DNA from: Paenibacillus sp. VTT E-133291
GTDB taxonomy: Bacteria; Bacillota; Bacilli; Paenibacillales; Paenibacillaceae
Direction: 5' to 3'
Assembly: GCF_002264395.1 (NCBI RefSeq)
Contig: NZ_NFVA01000003.1
Span: forward strand, 108,993 to 172,992
DNA length: 64,000 nt
Shown here: positions 32,685 through 42,207 of the stretch, piece after piece
Layout of the letters: each line of letters begins with the position of its first letter
Position numbering within the stretch: position 1 is the first letter of the stretch
Translations under genes and position numbers: made by a program
Notes under the pieces: model-generated
Seen by the model: the letters and a program-made list of their open reading frames with translations, nothing else
The model's database searches: none
Told to the model about the DNA's origin: nothing

Positions 32685-33740
32685 TTAACGATTACTTGCT
32701 TCCCAGCGCGCTACTTCTTCACGAACACGAGGGGCTACTTCCGTTCCCAGCAGTCTAATCGCCTGCATAACATCCTCATGAGGCATTGTACCGTGGGGCA
32801 TATGTAAAAAGAATCGCGTAATTCCCACATGTTTGCGAAGATGAATGATTTTGTTCGCAACGGTTTCTGGATCACCTACGTAAAGAGCGCCATCAAAGCT
32901 GCACGCTTTATCATAATCGGAACGATGGTAGGGTGGCGTCCCTTTTTCTATCGCCCGCACATTGGTTCGAGCATGCGTTGAAGGGAAAAATTTCTCCAAA
33001 GCTAACTCATTCGTCTCAGCAATAAACCCGTGAGAATGCGAGGCAACCTGTAAGTTTGAAATATCATATCCGGCTTCAGCCGCTGCATTTTTATAGAGCT
33101 GCACATGTTTCGCATAATCAAGCGGAAGAACATTCCCAATAATTGCTAAAACAAAAGGCAAACCAAGCGCCCCTGTGCGGATCGCTGACTCTGGGCTTCC
33201 TGCACTCCCAATTGAAATTGGTAACGGATCTTGAACCGGACGCGGATAAATCCCCAGATTGTTTATGGCCGCTCTATGTTTGCCGCTCCAGGTCACTTTT
33301 TCTGACTTTTGGATAGCTAATAACAATTCCAGCTTCTCATTAAAGAGTTCTTCATAATCTTTCAGATCATAGCCGAATAATGGGAAAGACTCTGTAAACG
33401 AGCCGCGGCCGATCATAATTTCTGCACGTCCATTCGAAATGCCATCTAGCGTTGCAAAATCTTGAAATACACGTACGGGATCTGCTGAAGACAGGATCAT
33501 TACGGCACTGGACAACCGAATTTTCGAAGTCAACGATGCAGCTGCAGCTAACACAACCGCAGGTGATGAAGCCGCATAATCATGACGATGATGCTCGCCC
33601 ACTCCGTATACATCTAGTCCCACCTCTTCGGCAAGTACAATTTCCTCCACTACTTCACGTAGCCGTTCTGCATGACTTATTGTCTCACCCGTTTGGACAT
33701 CGGGCGTTGTCTCGACAAAGGTACTTATTCCAAGTTCCAC
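32685..33740 (-). CDS. LLM-class flavin-dependent oxidoreductase
   Basis: This is a 351-residue luciferase-like TIM-barrel protein expected to use reduced FMN. Family motifs are MELGISTFVETTPD, VYGVGEHHRHDYAASSP, AEIMIGRGSFTESFPLFG and PISIGSAGSPESAIRTGALGLPFVLAIIG; the C-terminus holds LYVGDPETVANKIIHLRKHVGITRFFLHMPHGTMPHE. Start GTG 33740 follows AGGAGG at a normal distance; the nearer ATG is out of frame. It is a single-gene unit. The substrate is not predictable from sequence. Confidence 0.9.
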   Translation of the reverse strand: MELGISTFVETTPDVQTGETISHAERLREVVEEIVLAEEVGLDVYGVGEHHRHDYAASSPAVVLAAAASLTSKIRLSSAVMILSSADPVRVFQDFATLDGISNGRAEIMIGRGSFTESFPLFGYDLKDYEELFNEKLELLLAIQKSEKVTWSGKHRAAINNLGIYPRPVQDPLPISIGSAGSPESAIRTGALGLPFVLAIIGNVLPLDYAKHVQLYKNAAAEAGYDISNLQVASHSHGFIAETNELALEKFFPSTHARTNVRAIEKGTPPYHRSDYDKACSFDGALYVGDPETVANKIIHLRKHVGITRFFLHMPHGTMPHEDVMQAIRLLGTEVAPRVREEVARWEASNR

Positions 33741-33757
33741 TTTTCATTTCCTCCTAA

Positions 33758-34436
33758 TGTCTGCACGTTGCATTATTCTCTAGATGTAAATATTTAAATA
33801 TTCATGATTACTGTGGATCAAGAAACTCATTATAATAGGATTCTCCAATAATTCCAACTATTTTAGATCCCCTCGATTATAGATCGGACAGAAGAGCCAT
33901 TATTTTAATGACTTTGGTCATTTTTCTAAACTATTGGACTCAGATGCAACTATTCACTGAATTCACCTATAAAATGTATATTCTAGTGGGAATAAGAGCT
34001 ATACAGTCTGAAACGATTGCAAAATGAAGCAATAGCTGCAATTCGGTCCGATGCAGCAGGATTACGCTCTATCGGGCTACAACACACTATTAAACTGTAA
34101 CTTTGCCGCGGTGGGCGTGACTTTCGCTGTTTAATTGTATTTTGTGCAACTATATGCGCTTTTTAGGTAGCTTATTGGGATATAGTTGCACTCTATACAC
34201 TTAAAAGTGATCATTTACCTCCATATGGTGGAATTCTCGCAAAATAATTGTACAATATGCAATTAAACCGAAACTATGCAGCAAATGTTTGAGCGCAATT
34301 GTACTTTTTACAACTATTTACCTTTTTAATAAGGCTTGAAGGGCGGAACTAGTACGATGGAATGACCATTTACCCAGAGAATGTTAAAAGACCACTAATC
34401 AACTAAAAAAACGGAAGGGTAGTGGTAAATTTTCAG
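33758..34436. repeat. Gene-free region with degenerate repeats
   Basis: About 680 bp lack a credible gene. A degenerate direct repeat of about 35 bp with core AATTGTA, four to five variable bases and CAACTAT occurs near 34133-34167 and 34297-34334. A perfect 12-bp inverted repeat, GTGCAACTATAT (34144-34155) and ATATAGTTGCAC (34180-34191), could form a hairpin. A further gCAACTAT motif occurs near 33946. The pattern resembles dispersed intergenic repeats of Paenibacillus-type genomes, which I recall but cannot verify here. Nothing else was seen. Confidence 0.55.
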
Positions 34437-35558
34437 CTAATTCGAAGGGTTCCCAATACTCGTAGGTATCGGTGTATCCGACGATTTCGGTTTCTTCCTC
34501 TGATTGATTCCAATTCCGACTCGACCAAACACAAAGGCTCCGCCTGGAATACGATTCGCTATATTCATGATGATCGCCGATCCAACCACACATCCGACAA
34601 ATTGGAGCAGCACACTGAATAGTCCAAGGTTTTGCAACCCGAACGAAGAAGGAAGTTTGACGAATAAAGCCAACAACAACGGGTGAAGCAAATATATGCC
34701 GAAGGAGTACCTACTGCTCCACTCCAGCATACGCGGCACTTTTTTCAATGAAGAAGCCACTGTGAAGAGTAGTAGAATCATGCTCATGGCGAAAAGTAAC
34801 ATATCAATTCTTTTAGAACTATGTGCCGTAATCCAGCCTTGCCCATTCACGAATAGCACAAGCGCACCTGTTACAACTGGAAGCACGTAGACAGCTAAAC
34901 GGAACTGTTTTAATTTTTCCCGGAACCAAGTCTCATTTCGCCCCAAGTAATAAGCCGCAGTAAAGTAGAAAATCCACCCCGGACAGAAAACCCAATACAA
35001 TTTATCCCAAATATATTGAGCAGCTACCGTATCTACGGGTTTGGTGAAATTAAAAAAGCCTAAGTAAGCCATATTTATAACGAATGACGCAATCAGTATA
35101 GAGCGTGGAGTGAATTTTTTGGCATGCCTTTGAAATAAGAGGAATAGGGCATAAAACTGAAAGATAATTAGGATAAAGTAGCCATGAAAATCGCCAAGTA
35201 ACCAATGACGCCACAGGAAGTACCAAAAAGCCTGAAGAAGCGGAATCCCCTCACTGCTCGCCATATCCAATCCTTTTAACCCTGCGTACAAAGCTCCGAA
35301 AAAAAAGTAAGGAAGCAAAATATACTTGATCCGTTTCTCCCAAAATTTCGCGGGAATTCCGTCCGGGTATGCAAAAGACAATACGAATTGCGAGATAAAT
35401 ACGAATACCGGTGTGCCAAAGGTAAGCAGTAGACCCACTGAGGCTACCCAAGACGTGTTACCATCGTCATAGACTCGATATAAAGCATGCAACAGCGCTA
35501 TACTTAAGCAGGCTATACTACGTAGAACAAACATTTCCGAATTTAATTTTCGTTCCAT
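34437..35558 (-). CDS. Membrane acyltransferase family 3
   Basis: This is a 373-residue integral membrane protein with about ten helices of the acyltransferase-3 (OafA/WecH-like) family. The N-terminus SEMFVLRSIACLSIALLHALYRV contains the family His after an R-x(10)-H-like arrangement; RYSFGIYLLHPLLLALFV is the usual late motif. It probably O-acetylates or succinylates the exopolysaccharide. It is 27 bp after the epimerase gene and is the last gene of the leftward cluster. The hydrophilic tail is rich in Pro/Ser. Confidence 0.88.
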   Translation of the reverse strand: MERKLNSEMFVLRSIACLSIALLHALYRVYDDGNTSWVASVGLLLTFGTPVFVFISQFVLSFAYPDGIPAKFWEKRIKYILLPYFFFGALYAGLKGLDMASSEGIPLLQAFWYFLWRHWLLGDFHGYFILIIFQFYALFLLFQRHAKKFTPRSILIASFVINMAYLGFFNFTKPVDTVAAQYIWDKLYWVFCPGWIFYFTAAYYLGRNETWFREKLKQFRLAVYVLPVVTGALVLFVNGQGWITAHSSKRIDMLLFAMSMILLLFTVASSLKKVPRMLEWSSRYSFGIYLLHPLLLALFVKLPSSFGLQNLGLFSVLLQFVGCVVGSAIIMNIANRIPGGAFVFGRVGIGINQRKKPKSSDTPIPTSIGNPSN

Positions 35559-35585
35559 GGGGATGACCCCTTTCGATATTTGCGA

Positions 35586-36530
35586 TTAATGGTCCACAGC
35601 ACTGCCTACAGTCAATCGGGCTGTAACCGTCTTCTTGAGTCCCTGATGAAGGTCATGGTGAGGAGACCAGGACATCAGCTCCATTGCTTTACTGTTGTTT
35701 AAGTAGCTGCAAAGAATATCTCCCGGTCGAGCAAGCTCATAGGTTGTCTGGGATTCCCGACCTGTAATACCGCCTATCATTTCTACAATCGTATTAATGG
35801 AAGTCGCCACCCCGCAGCTAATATTTATGATCTGATTATCCGCATTCTCGTCTGTACAAGCCGCATTTACAAACGCCTGTGCAACATCCTCAACATAGAC
35901 AAAATCCCTGGTCTGTTCTCCATCCCCATAAATCACAAGCTCCTTGCCTTGCTTTAAGCGATCCAGAAAAATCGAAACGACGCCAGCTTCACCATGCGAG
36001 CTTTGTCGAGGTCCATACACATTCGCAAGACGAAGAATGGTGTACTTCAGCCCATGCATGCTTGCAAACATCCGAATATAAGACTCAGGAACACTTTTTG
36101 ATACCCCATAACAAGATTCAGGATTTAGGGGATGTTTCTCGTCAATGCTCAAATATTCAGGATTACCGTATACTGCGGCCGACGAGGCGTAGACGATCTT
36201 TTCAACCTGATGCACCTCACACATCCGCAGAACGTTTAGTGTGCCAACAATATTCACATTCGCATCAAACAATGGATTGCGCTGTGATTCTCTTACGTCA
36301 ATCTGTGCCGCCAGATGAATAACCACATCCGGCTTCTCACGGATAAAGACTTCACCCAGTGTCTCGTCCCGAATGTCGTACGGGTATAAAAGTGCCGAAG
36401 GATTTCTATAGAATGAGCCGGAAGCTCCCGATAAATTATCTACAATTACAGTTTCGATCCCCTCTCTTATAAGCCGGTCAACAACATGTGACCCAATAAA
36501 ACCAAGCCCCCCAGTTACTAATACCTTCAA
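35586..36530 (-). CDS. NAD-dependent sugar epimerase/dehydratase
   Basis: This is an extended short-chain dehydrogenase of 314 residues. The Rossmann motif is VTGGLGFIGSHVVDRL, with the acidic NAD-binding residue in VIVDNLSGA. The catalytic Ser and YxxxK are in YASSAAVYG and CYGVSKSVPESY. The R-rich substrate end includes LRLANVYGPRQ and GDGEQTRDFVYVEDVAQAFVNA. It belongs near UDP-glucose 4-epimerase (GalE/WbpP type) and would supply galactose- or GalNAc-type nucleotide sugars for the polysaccharide. It pairs with the acyltransferase gene downstream and is divergent from the tail-spike-like gene. Confidence 0.9.
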   Translation of the reverse strand: MKVLVTGGLGFIGSHVVDRLIREGIETVIVDNLSGASGSFYRNPSALLYPYDIRDETLGEVFIREKPDVVIHLAAQIDVRESQRNPLFDANVNIVGTLNVLRMCEVHQVEKIVYASSAAVYGNPEYLSIDEKHPLNPESCYGVSKSVPESYIRMFASMHGLKYTILRLANVYGPRQSSHGEAGVVSIFLDRLKQGKELVIYGDGEQTRDFVYVEDVAQAFVNAACTDENADNQIINISCGVATSINTIVEMIGGITGRESQTTYELARPGDILCSYLNNSKAMELMSWSPHHDLHQGLKKTVTARLTVGSAVDH

Positions 36531-36685
36531 ATAAAAAACTCCTTTCGCCCTGTAAAGTGCTCTTTGTACCGTGCATCTGTAGAAAAGTTCACATAAAATA
36601 CTTATGAAGAAACGATGTTGTCATCCTTTATGGACGACAATCATTACTCTTATATTTCCAATCACAAAATAAAGGAGTGAAGTAT

Positions 36686-38332
36686 ATGGCAACTGCACCT
36701 ATTCCAGATAATTCTGTAACAACGCCCGTTATTGCGGACGGCGCGGTCACTTCTATTAAATTAGATCCTGAAACTAACGGTTACGTGAATGTTCGATCCT
36801 ATGGAGCTACAGGGAATGGTACCAAAGATGACACCGTCGCGATTCAAAATGCAATTAATGCTGGAAATGCCAAACGCAAGGTTGTTATTTTTCCGCCTGG
36901 TGTATATAAAGTCTCTTCCGGCCACATGCGTAACCCTTCAGTCCTCGACTGGTGGTGTCTTCGTATTCCAACCGGAACTAACCTGAGCTTTGAAGCCGGC
37001 TCAAAATTAGTGCTTGCCCCTAACCCACCCTCGGATACTCGTGTTCTTGTTATGTTAAATGCCTCAAACATCACGATATCCGGCAGCCTCGAAATAGACG
37101 GAAGTGCTTCGACTGTTAAAACAGCCGTCAACGATCAACTTCATGGCTTGTTCATTTCTTCTTCGCAAAATATAACGATCGAATCGGTGTACTCTCATGA
37201 TTGCTATGGTGATAATATTTTCATTGGAGGGACTGAAGATATCCCATCCGTTAATGTGCATATCGGATATGCTTTCTGTGAAACCGCTGGTCGAAAGAAC
37301 TTTGTAGTCCATTTTGTAGACCAGCTTCATGTCAACAGAGCGGTATTAAATAACAGTCGCGGTGGTGCACCTGGGTTTAATGGCGCCAATTCACTTGATG
37401 TGGAACCCGATATATTCAAGGGAACGCGTAGCTTTTATCAGCGATTTGACTCCTTGACGACTATTGGTTTCGGCAATGATATGACAACTGGGCTTTCAGA
37501 TGAGATAACGAGACTCTGGACTCTCGACATCGGTTCACTAGATATGCGTGTAAGCGGATCAGTAAGTCCAGCATTGCTGTCCTATGGATTGACGCTAAAA
37601 ATCAACCATTTGTCTATTCGCTCGACGGATCATAAAGCAAATTACGGTTTACAAACGATCTATTCACAATTTATTGATATCGCAAGCGCAAAGTTCGATG
37701 GAATCGGCGGCCCTGCGATCTACGCTGCGTTTAATGCTGCTGGAGGAAAACCAAGATTGCATATCGGCTCGTTAGGGATGTACGGCTCGGGCTCCACCTT
37801 AGCAAGCGGAGTCCGAATCGACGGAGGAGATCTTTATGTGGGGACTATAGATGCACAAGACTTAACGGGCAGTACCTTGCAATTATTCACAACAGAGTCT
37901 GACGCGATGGTTACTGTCGACAATATGATTGTCCGTAACAGCGGGACCAATCAAGTCGTGCTAGCGTCTTCTTATGGTGCAGCTAAGCCCTTCCTGCACC
38001 TGAACAATGTAGCAGTGTTTGATACCCGTTCTGTAAAGGTAAAACGCATTCTTGAATTCGAAACATTGGTTGCCATGCAGGGTACTTCTCTTGGTACCTT
38101 GTATAATCCGTATGCTTTAACTGAATGGTTCTCTACCTATGGCAACTTCAAACGTGCAGTCCGACTCGTTGGTGGAACATTACTTCCTGCAGTATTTATC
38201 GTGGAAGGATCGCCTGAGGGAACAATTACCGCTCCGATTGGCAGTCTGGCTATGCGAACAGATGGTGTAGCGAAAGCCACTTTTTATGTGAAGGAAAGCG
38301 GAACCGGTGCTAACGGATGGATCGCTAAGTAA
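36686..38332 (+). CDS. Phage tail-spike-like beta-helix protein (pectate-lyase superfamily)
   Basis: The N-terminus (IPDNSVTTPVIADGAVTSIKL) resembles phage tail-fibre repeats. Residues 35-400 form a right-handed beta-helix starting with the pectate-lyase-3/GH28-type motif VNVRSYGATGNGTKDDTVAIQNAINA and PPGVYKVSS. The C-terminus (VEGSPEGTITAPIGSLAMRTDG, then ATFYVKESGTGANGWIAK) is the ending seen in phage tail-spike receptor-binding proteins. No signal peptide. Start ATG 36686 follows AAAGGAG by eight bases. It is the only rightward gene in the exopolysaccharide cluster and stops four bases before the stop of the convergent aminotransferase. Likely polysaccharide-binding or depolymerising; catalytic residues were not identified. 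Confidence 0.82.
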   Translation: MATAPIPDNSVTTPVIADGAVTSIKLDPETNGYVNVRSYGATGNGTKDDTVAIQNAINAGNAKRKVVIFPPGVYKVSSGHMRNPSVLDWWCLRIPTGTNLSFEAGSKLVLAPNPPSDTRVLVMLNASNITISGSLEIDGSASTVKTAVNDQLHGLFISSSQNITIESVYSHDCYGDNIFIGGTEDIPSVNVHIGYAFCETAGRKNFVVHFVDQLHVNRAVLNNSRGGAPGFNGANSLDVEPDIFKGTRSFYQRFDSLTTIGFGNDMTTGLSDEITRLWTLDIGSLDMRVSGSVSPALLSYGLTLKINHLSIRSTDHKANYGLQTIYSQFIDIASAKFDGIGGPAIYAAFNAAGGKPRLHIGSLGMYGSGSTLASGVRIDGGDLYVGTIDAQDLTGSTLQLFTTESDAMVTVDNMIVRNSGTNQVVLASSYGAAKPFLHLNNVAVFDTRSVKVKRILEFETLVAMQGTSLGTLYNPYALTEWFSTYGNFKRAVRLVGGTLLPAVFIVEGSPEGTITAPIGSLAMRTDGVAKATFYVKESGTGANGWIAK

Positions 38333-38336
38333 TTTT

Positions 38337-39503
38337 TCAGCGGTTCTGAATACAAGACTCTATCGCATCCATTACGCGTACCAGATCATCATCCGATAAA
38401 GAGCTACCGGAAGGTAGACATATACCTTTTGTGAACAATTGATCAGATACACTATGTTCCTCCATGTATGGATAATAGAAGGCGTTCTCGAATAGAGGTT
38501 GCAGATGTAGTGGTTTCCAAACAGGTCTAGCTTCTATATTGTTGAATTCCAGGCACTTTAAGAGTTGATTAGCGGAGAAGCCTGCGATCTCTTCATCAAT
38601 CGTTAGCGCACTTAACCAGCGTGTACTGCGGCAATTTGGCGCTTCCGGCATGAAATGAAGACCCGGAATGGATCCCAATCGATCTGAGTACACTTGAGAA
38701 ATATATCTACGTCGTTCGACTCTTTCCTCAAGTAGCTCCAATTGCCCTCGACCTATGGCTGCCAACAGGTTACTTAGCCGGTAGTTATAACCCATTTCGG
38801 AATGCTGATAGTGTGGAGCAGTGTCACGTGCTTGGGTAGACCAGAAACGGGCTTGGTCTAATGCATCGGTATCATCCGACACAAGCATACCTCCACCTGA
38901 GGTTGTGATAATTTTATTTCCGTTGAAAGAATAGATTCCGAAGCGGCCCCATGTACCACTAGCCTTTCCGTGATAAAAGGCACCTAGGGATTCCGCAGCA
39001 TCTTCTATTAGAGTAATACCGTAACGATTCGCGATTTCTACAATGGGCTCCATGTCTGCGCTCTGTCCGTACAAATTGACAACAACGGCTGCTTTAGGCA
39101 GTATCCCTTTATCATTCAAATCCTGGCAGGCCCGCTGAAAAGCTAATGGACACATATTCCATGTCTCTGGTTCTGAGTCTACAAATACAGGTGTAGCCCC
39201 CAAATATAAAATAGGATTGGCACTAGCTACGAACGTGAGCGTAGAACAAATCACGTAATCTCCTTGAGAAACGCCAGCAAGACGGAGTGCCAGATGAATT
39301 GCCGCTGTTCCAGAGCTTAACGCAAGTGCCCCCTTTGAACCTGTATAGTCGGCCATCTCCTGCTCGAATGCATCAACTTGTGGTCCGATGGGAGCAATCC
39401 AGCCAGAGTGAATTGCATCCTCCAAATAAGCCTGTTCACGTCCGCTTACATGCGGTGGGGATAACAAGATTCGTGGTAGAATGCTTGATTGACGAATACT
39501 CAT
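38337..39503 (-). CDS. DegT/DnrJ/EryC1-family sugar aminotransferase
   Basis: This is a PLP-dependent aminotransferase of about 388 residues. Family motifs are LSPPHVSGREQAYLEDAIHSGWIAPIGPQVDAFE, ALSSGTAAIHLALR, and the PLP-lysine segment FSFNGNK-like (GIYSFNGNKIITTSGGGMLVS). Start ATG 39503 is preceded by AAAGGAG; the open frame begins at 39551 without such a site. Such enzymes aminate 4-keto or 3-keto nucleotide sugars; with the CapD-type 4,6-dehydratase of this cluster it could make a UDP-4-amino-4,6-dideoxy sugar, as in bacillosamine synthesis. It overlaps no neighbour but is only four bases from the convergent spike gene. Confidence 0.92.
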   Translation of the reverse strand: MSIRQSSILPRILLSPPHVSGREQAYLEDAIHSGWIAPIGPQVDAFEQEMADYTGSKGALALSSGTAAIHLALRLAGVSQGDYVICSTLTFVASANPILYLGATPVFVDSEPETWNMCPLAFQRACQDLNDKGILPKAAVVVNLYGQSADMEPIVEIANRYGITLIEDAAESLGAFYHGKASGTWGRFGIYSFNGNKIITTSGGGMLVSDDTDALDQARFWSTQARDTAPHYQHSEMGYNYRLSNLLAAIGRGQLELLEERVERRRYISQVYSDRLGSIPGLHFMPEAPNCRSTRWLSALTIDEEIAGFSANQLLKCLEFNNIEARPVWKPLHLQPLFENAFYYPYMEEHSVSDQLFTKGICLPSGSSLSDDDLVRVMDAIESCIQNR

Positions 39504-39562
39504 GCCTTGCTCCTTTCTCCATTTGGATGCTTTAATCCAAATGGAATACATATCTTATTGAC

Positions 39563-40672
39563 TTACTTCAGAGCGTGGTCCATGATATTTTGATTCAAAA
39601 GAGATGGATGCCGGTAGAGCGGAAAGTAATTCCCTGCAACCCCAGTGTCACAGAGTGCTATCATTCGCTCATACACCTCGGGAAAAAAAATTCGCTTCCC
39701 TAAGTAATAGTCCAGTGGCTCTAGTTGCGTAGCGAATCTTAGCTTGAACTGAAACAGTTCGTCATTCCCCTTATATCCTCCACCAAGATGGAATTTTTCG
39801 TATCCATTCTCCAACCCCCACACAGCTGCTGCGTGGATGAGAAATTTGGTGGGTGACCACTGCAGATAAGCTCGATCCCAACCGCATAAGTGATAATGCA
39901 TCCATGGTCGATCAAGGAGTACAATACTTGCCCCTATACTCCTCTCCCCATCCATCGCCTCGAACAGTGCTACCCGTCCGTCTGGTAAAAGGCTTGTATC
40001 TTCTATAAATTTTTGAGGGAAATAATAAAAGGGATCTGCTTGTAAATCATTTAACGTACCGTAATATAACTCGATGAAAGGCTCGATCCGATCCTTAAGA
40101 TCCGACTTTCGAATGGTGAATGGAGCAGACTTTAATTTACGGATATTTCTTTTATGATTGCTGCCATAGTTCTGGATTAGCGCTGACTCTGAGCCAACTG
40201 TCAAATCCATGTAAGCTGTATTCCGATTGAGCTCTGTAGTAAGCCCTTTTTGGTATTCAGTGGCATTGCCTATGAAAGGATGGAATCTTACAAACTCGGT
40301 CATGATCTTTTTCTCTCTGCAGTAATCTGTGAACGTTTCACTGAATTGTCGGTACAACTCCGTTCGTTCCGCTCCTAGTGGCACATTAGATATTGGCCCC
40401 CCGTATCCATAAGGTGTGCTGATGTCATACCATTCTCCTTCAAGTCCCAGCTGGATGACTGCGGGAAGATGGTTAATAGAGCGAAGTAAGTAAGGATAAA
40501 TAATGAGCTTCTCACCCTGCTTAAAAACAAACAGCTCCGCCTGTTGATGATGATCATCCTCAAACAGCCGAAAAAAATCTGCAGAAAAATAGATATCCTT
40601 ACTATTCATCTGATTCAAATAAGCATCCCACTCTTCAGAATGTGAGCTATTAAGCACAATGAAATCACTCAT
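39563..40672 (-). CDS. FemAB-like GNAT acyltransferase
   Basis: This is a 369-residue soluble protein with a tandem GNAT (FemAB-like) architecture. Typical segments are GEWYDISTPYGYGGPISN near residue 85, NRNTAYMDLTVG, GSNHKRNIRKLKSAPF near 175, and the C-terminal IHAAAVWGLENGYEKFHLGGGYKGNDELFQFKLRF. Related proteins add amino acids or acyl groups to peptidoglycan or sugars. In an exopolysaccharide cluster it may modify a sugar or protein carrier. Acceptor unknown. It follows the GNAT gene by 78 bp and precedes the aminotransferase gene by 59 bp. Confidence 0.82.
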   Translation of the reverse strand: MSDFIVLNSSHSEEWDAYLNQMNSKDIYFSADFFRLFEDDHHQQAELFVFKQGEKLIIYPYLLRSINHLPAVIQLGLEGEWYDISTPYGYGGPISNVPLGAERTELYRQFSETFTDYCREKKIMTEFVRFHPFIGNATEYQKGLTTELNRNTAYMDLTVGSESALIQNYGSNHKRNIRKLKSAPFTIRKSDLKDRIEPFIELYYGTLNDLQADPFYYFPQKFIEDTSLLPDGRVALFEAMDGERSIGASIVLLDRPWMHYHLCGWDRAYLQWSPTKFLIHAAAVWGLENGYEKFHLGGGYKGNDELFQFKLRFATQLEPLDYYLGKRIFFPEVYERMIALCDTGVAGNYFPLYRHPSLLNQNIMDHALK

Positions 40673-40750
40673 ACGTCACCTCCTAAAAGTTATGTTAGCG
40701 TACGCTTCCTTGATGTCCTTCGGCAAAAATTACTCCAGAAGCATTTGCTG

Positions 40751-41560
40751 CTAATCCAATATCTTGATCATGCGTATACTTTCAGTGCTTAAGCTTAGCG
40801 CTGGGTCTCTCTCACGTAAGAATGCATCGGATGAAAGCAATAACAGCTTTCTCTCCCGGTCAAGGTCGAGTAACACATCGGTTAGTGGATATCCACCGTC
40901 CCACTCCCCACTCTGCAGTTGGATACGAAAATACTGCTCGCCGAGCCGACCCACAACTGAAGTCTTCTGCTTCGTTCTAATCCTAAATGAAGAAAATCCG
41001 TATTTTAGATGATGTGCCTCTGCCATTGGGTAATCATCAATAATGTAAGTCACTTCTTCATTATCTATATCCGCTCCAGCAGCAATAACATCTGCATTAG
41101 CCGTTAATGAACGTTCCAGATCCCTCACATACCAATAAGTACGTCCTTCTTCTACAAAGCCAAGGCGAAGGTACCAAGCATGAGCCTGTTCATTCCATGA
41201 GAACACATCCAGTACCAACTTCTTAATATCGTCCCTCTTGGCTAATTTCTCGCCATAAGCCATGAGCATTCCGCCTATGCCGTCCTTGCGAAACGCCGCA
41301 TCCACGTTTAAATTATTCAGAACCAATATTTGTTCCATTCTTCGCCATTCCGCGAATCCAATGAGCACTTCTCCAAGATAGGCTCCAATCAACAACGTGG
41401 CTGAATGGCCTCCACATTTACAAGCCGCTTGTAGATATGCTGGATAACCCGTACAAGCAAATATCGTTTGATTGTACACATGCTCCGGTAAATTGCTCTT
41501 TAAGAGCCGGCATGCATGATGTATATCGTCTTCATGCAGCGGTCTAAACTGCACACTCAT
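40751..41560 (-). CDS. GNAT N-acetyltransferase
   Basis: The N-terminal GNAT domain (1-150) shows the acetyl-CoA motif A (NVDAAFRKDGIGGMLMAYGEKLA) and motif B (WNEQAHAWYLRLGFVEEGRTYWYVRDL). A C-terminal extension of about 110 residues (DNEEVTYIIDDYPMAEAHHL to TESIRMIKILD) is of unknown fold. It may N-acetylate the amino sugar made by the dehydratase/aminotransferase pair. Its start ATG overlaps the sugar-transferase stop by four bases, implying translational coupling. Confidence 0.85.
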   Translation of the reverse strand: MSVQFRPLHEDDIHHACRLLKSNLPEHVYNQTIFACTGYPAYLQAACKCGGHSATLLIGAYLGEVLIGFAEWRRMEQILVLNNLNVDAAFRKDGIGGMLMAYGEKLAKRDDIKKLVLDVFSWNEQAHAWYLRLGFVEEGRTYWYVRDLERSLTANADVIAAGADIDNEEVTYIIDDYPMAEAHHLKYGFSSFRIRTKQKTSVVGRLGEQYFRIQLQSGEWDGGYPLTDVLLDLDRERKLLLLSSDAFLRERDPALSLSTESIRMIKILD

Positions 41561-42183
41561 GCCTGGCCCTCCTTTTTATTCAACCTGTACTCATCCAGAG
41601 GTAGGCTATGCCGACCTGGATTGGCTACAACATCATCTTGGCGAATCACCTTCAAGACGGTCTTACATAATATCAGCGCATCAAGTCTGAAACTTAAAGT
41701 CTCGACATAGGTGACATCATACGAAAGCCGGTCTTTCCACGACGAAGTATTGCGTCCTGACACCTGTGCTAATCCCGTAATTCCTGGTCTTACTGAGAAA
41801 CGCAGCCTCTCCTGTTCGGAATAATAAGGGCTGTACCGCATCAGTAAGGGTCTTGGGCCAATCAGACTCATTTCTCCCTTCACAACATTCACCAGCTGTG
41901 GCAGTTCATCCAGACTTAGCTTCCGGATGATTCCGCCAAATTTGATATATCTTCGCTCATCTGGTAACGGCTGACCCTGCAAGTCATACAGTTCAGCCAT
42001 GGTCCGAAATTTGTAGATGAAGAAGGGTTTCTCTCCCCGCCCTGGTCGTTGCTGCTTGAACAAGATTGGGCTTCCAAGCTTCATTCGAATCAACAACGCC
42101 ACCACAGCCATGACTGGACTAAATACACATAACATAACGATCGCTCCCACAAGATCGAAGCCTCGTTTCATATGGCGATACAT
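41557..42183 (-). CDS. Priming sugar transferase (undecaprenyl-phosphate glycosyl-1-phosphate transferase)
   Basis: This 208-residue monotopic enzyme starts polysaccharide repeat synthesis by moving a sugar phosphate to undecaprenyl phosphate. A membrane helix near residues 12-34 (VGAIVMLCVFSPVMAVVALLIRM) is followed by the bacterial-sugar-transferase domain: GSPILFKQQRPGRGEKPFFIYKFRTM, KLSLDELPQLVNVVKGEMSLIGPRP and RPGITGLAQVSGRN. The short form lacks the extra N-terminal helices of WbaP and resembles EpsL/PglC. Likely donor is a UDP-diacetamido sugar. It follows the LCP gene by 24 bp. Confidence 0.94.
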   Translation of the reverse strand: MYRHMKRGFDLVGAIVMLCVFSPVMAVVALLIRMKLGSPILFKQQRPGRGEKPFFIYKFRTMAELYDLQGQPLPDERRYIKFGGIIRKLSLDELPQLVNVVKGEMSLIGPRPLLMRYSPYYSEQERLRFSVRPGITGLAQVSGRNTSSWKDRLSYDVTYVETLSFRLDALILCKTVLKVIRQDDVVANPGRHSLPLDEYRLNKKEGQA

Positions 42184-42207
42184 GTTAGTACTCCTCCCGC
42201 CTTTCTC

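Noticed and set aside
33881..33898. Sequence AGATCGGACAGAAGAGCC resembling a sequencing adapter
   Set aside because: It is not an exact match to the common AGATCGGAAGAGC adapter (extra bases inside), and the flanks are ordinary intergenic DNA, so chance similarity is more likely.
36686..38332. Prophage remnant
   Set aside because: Only one phage-like gene is present; no portal, tail tube, holin, endolysin or integrase genes are near, and the flanking genes are sugar-biosynthesis genes.
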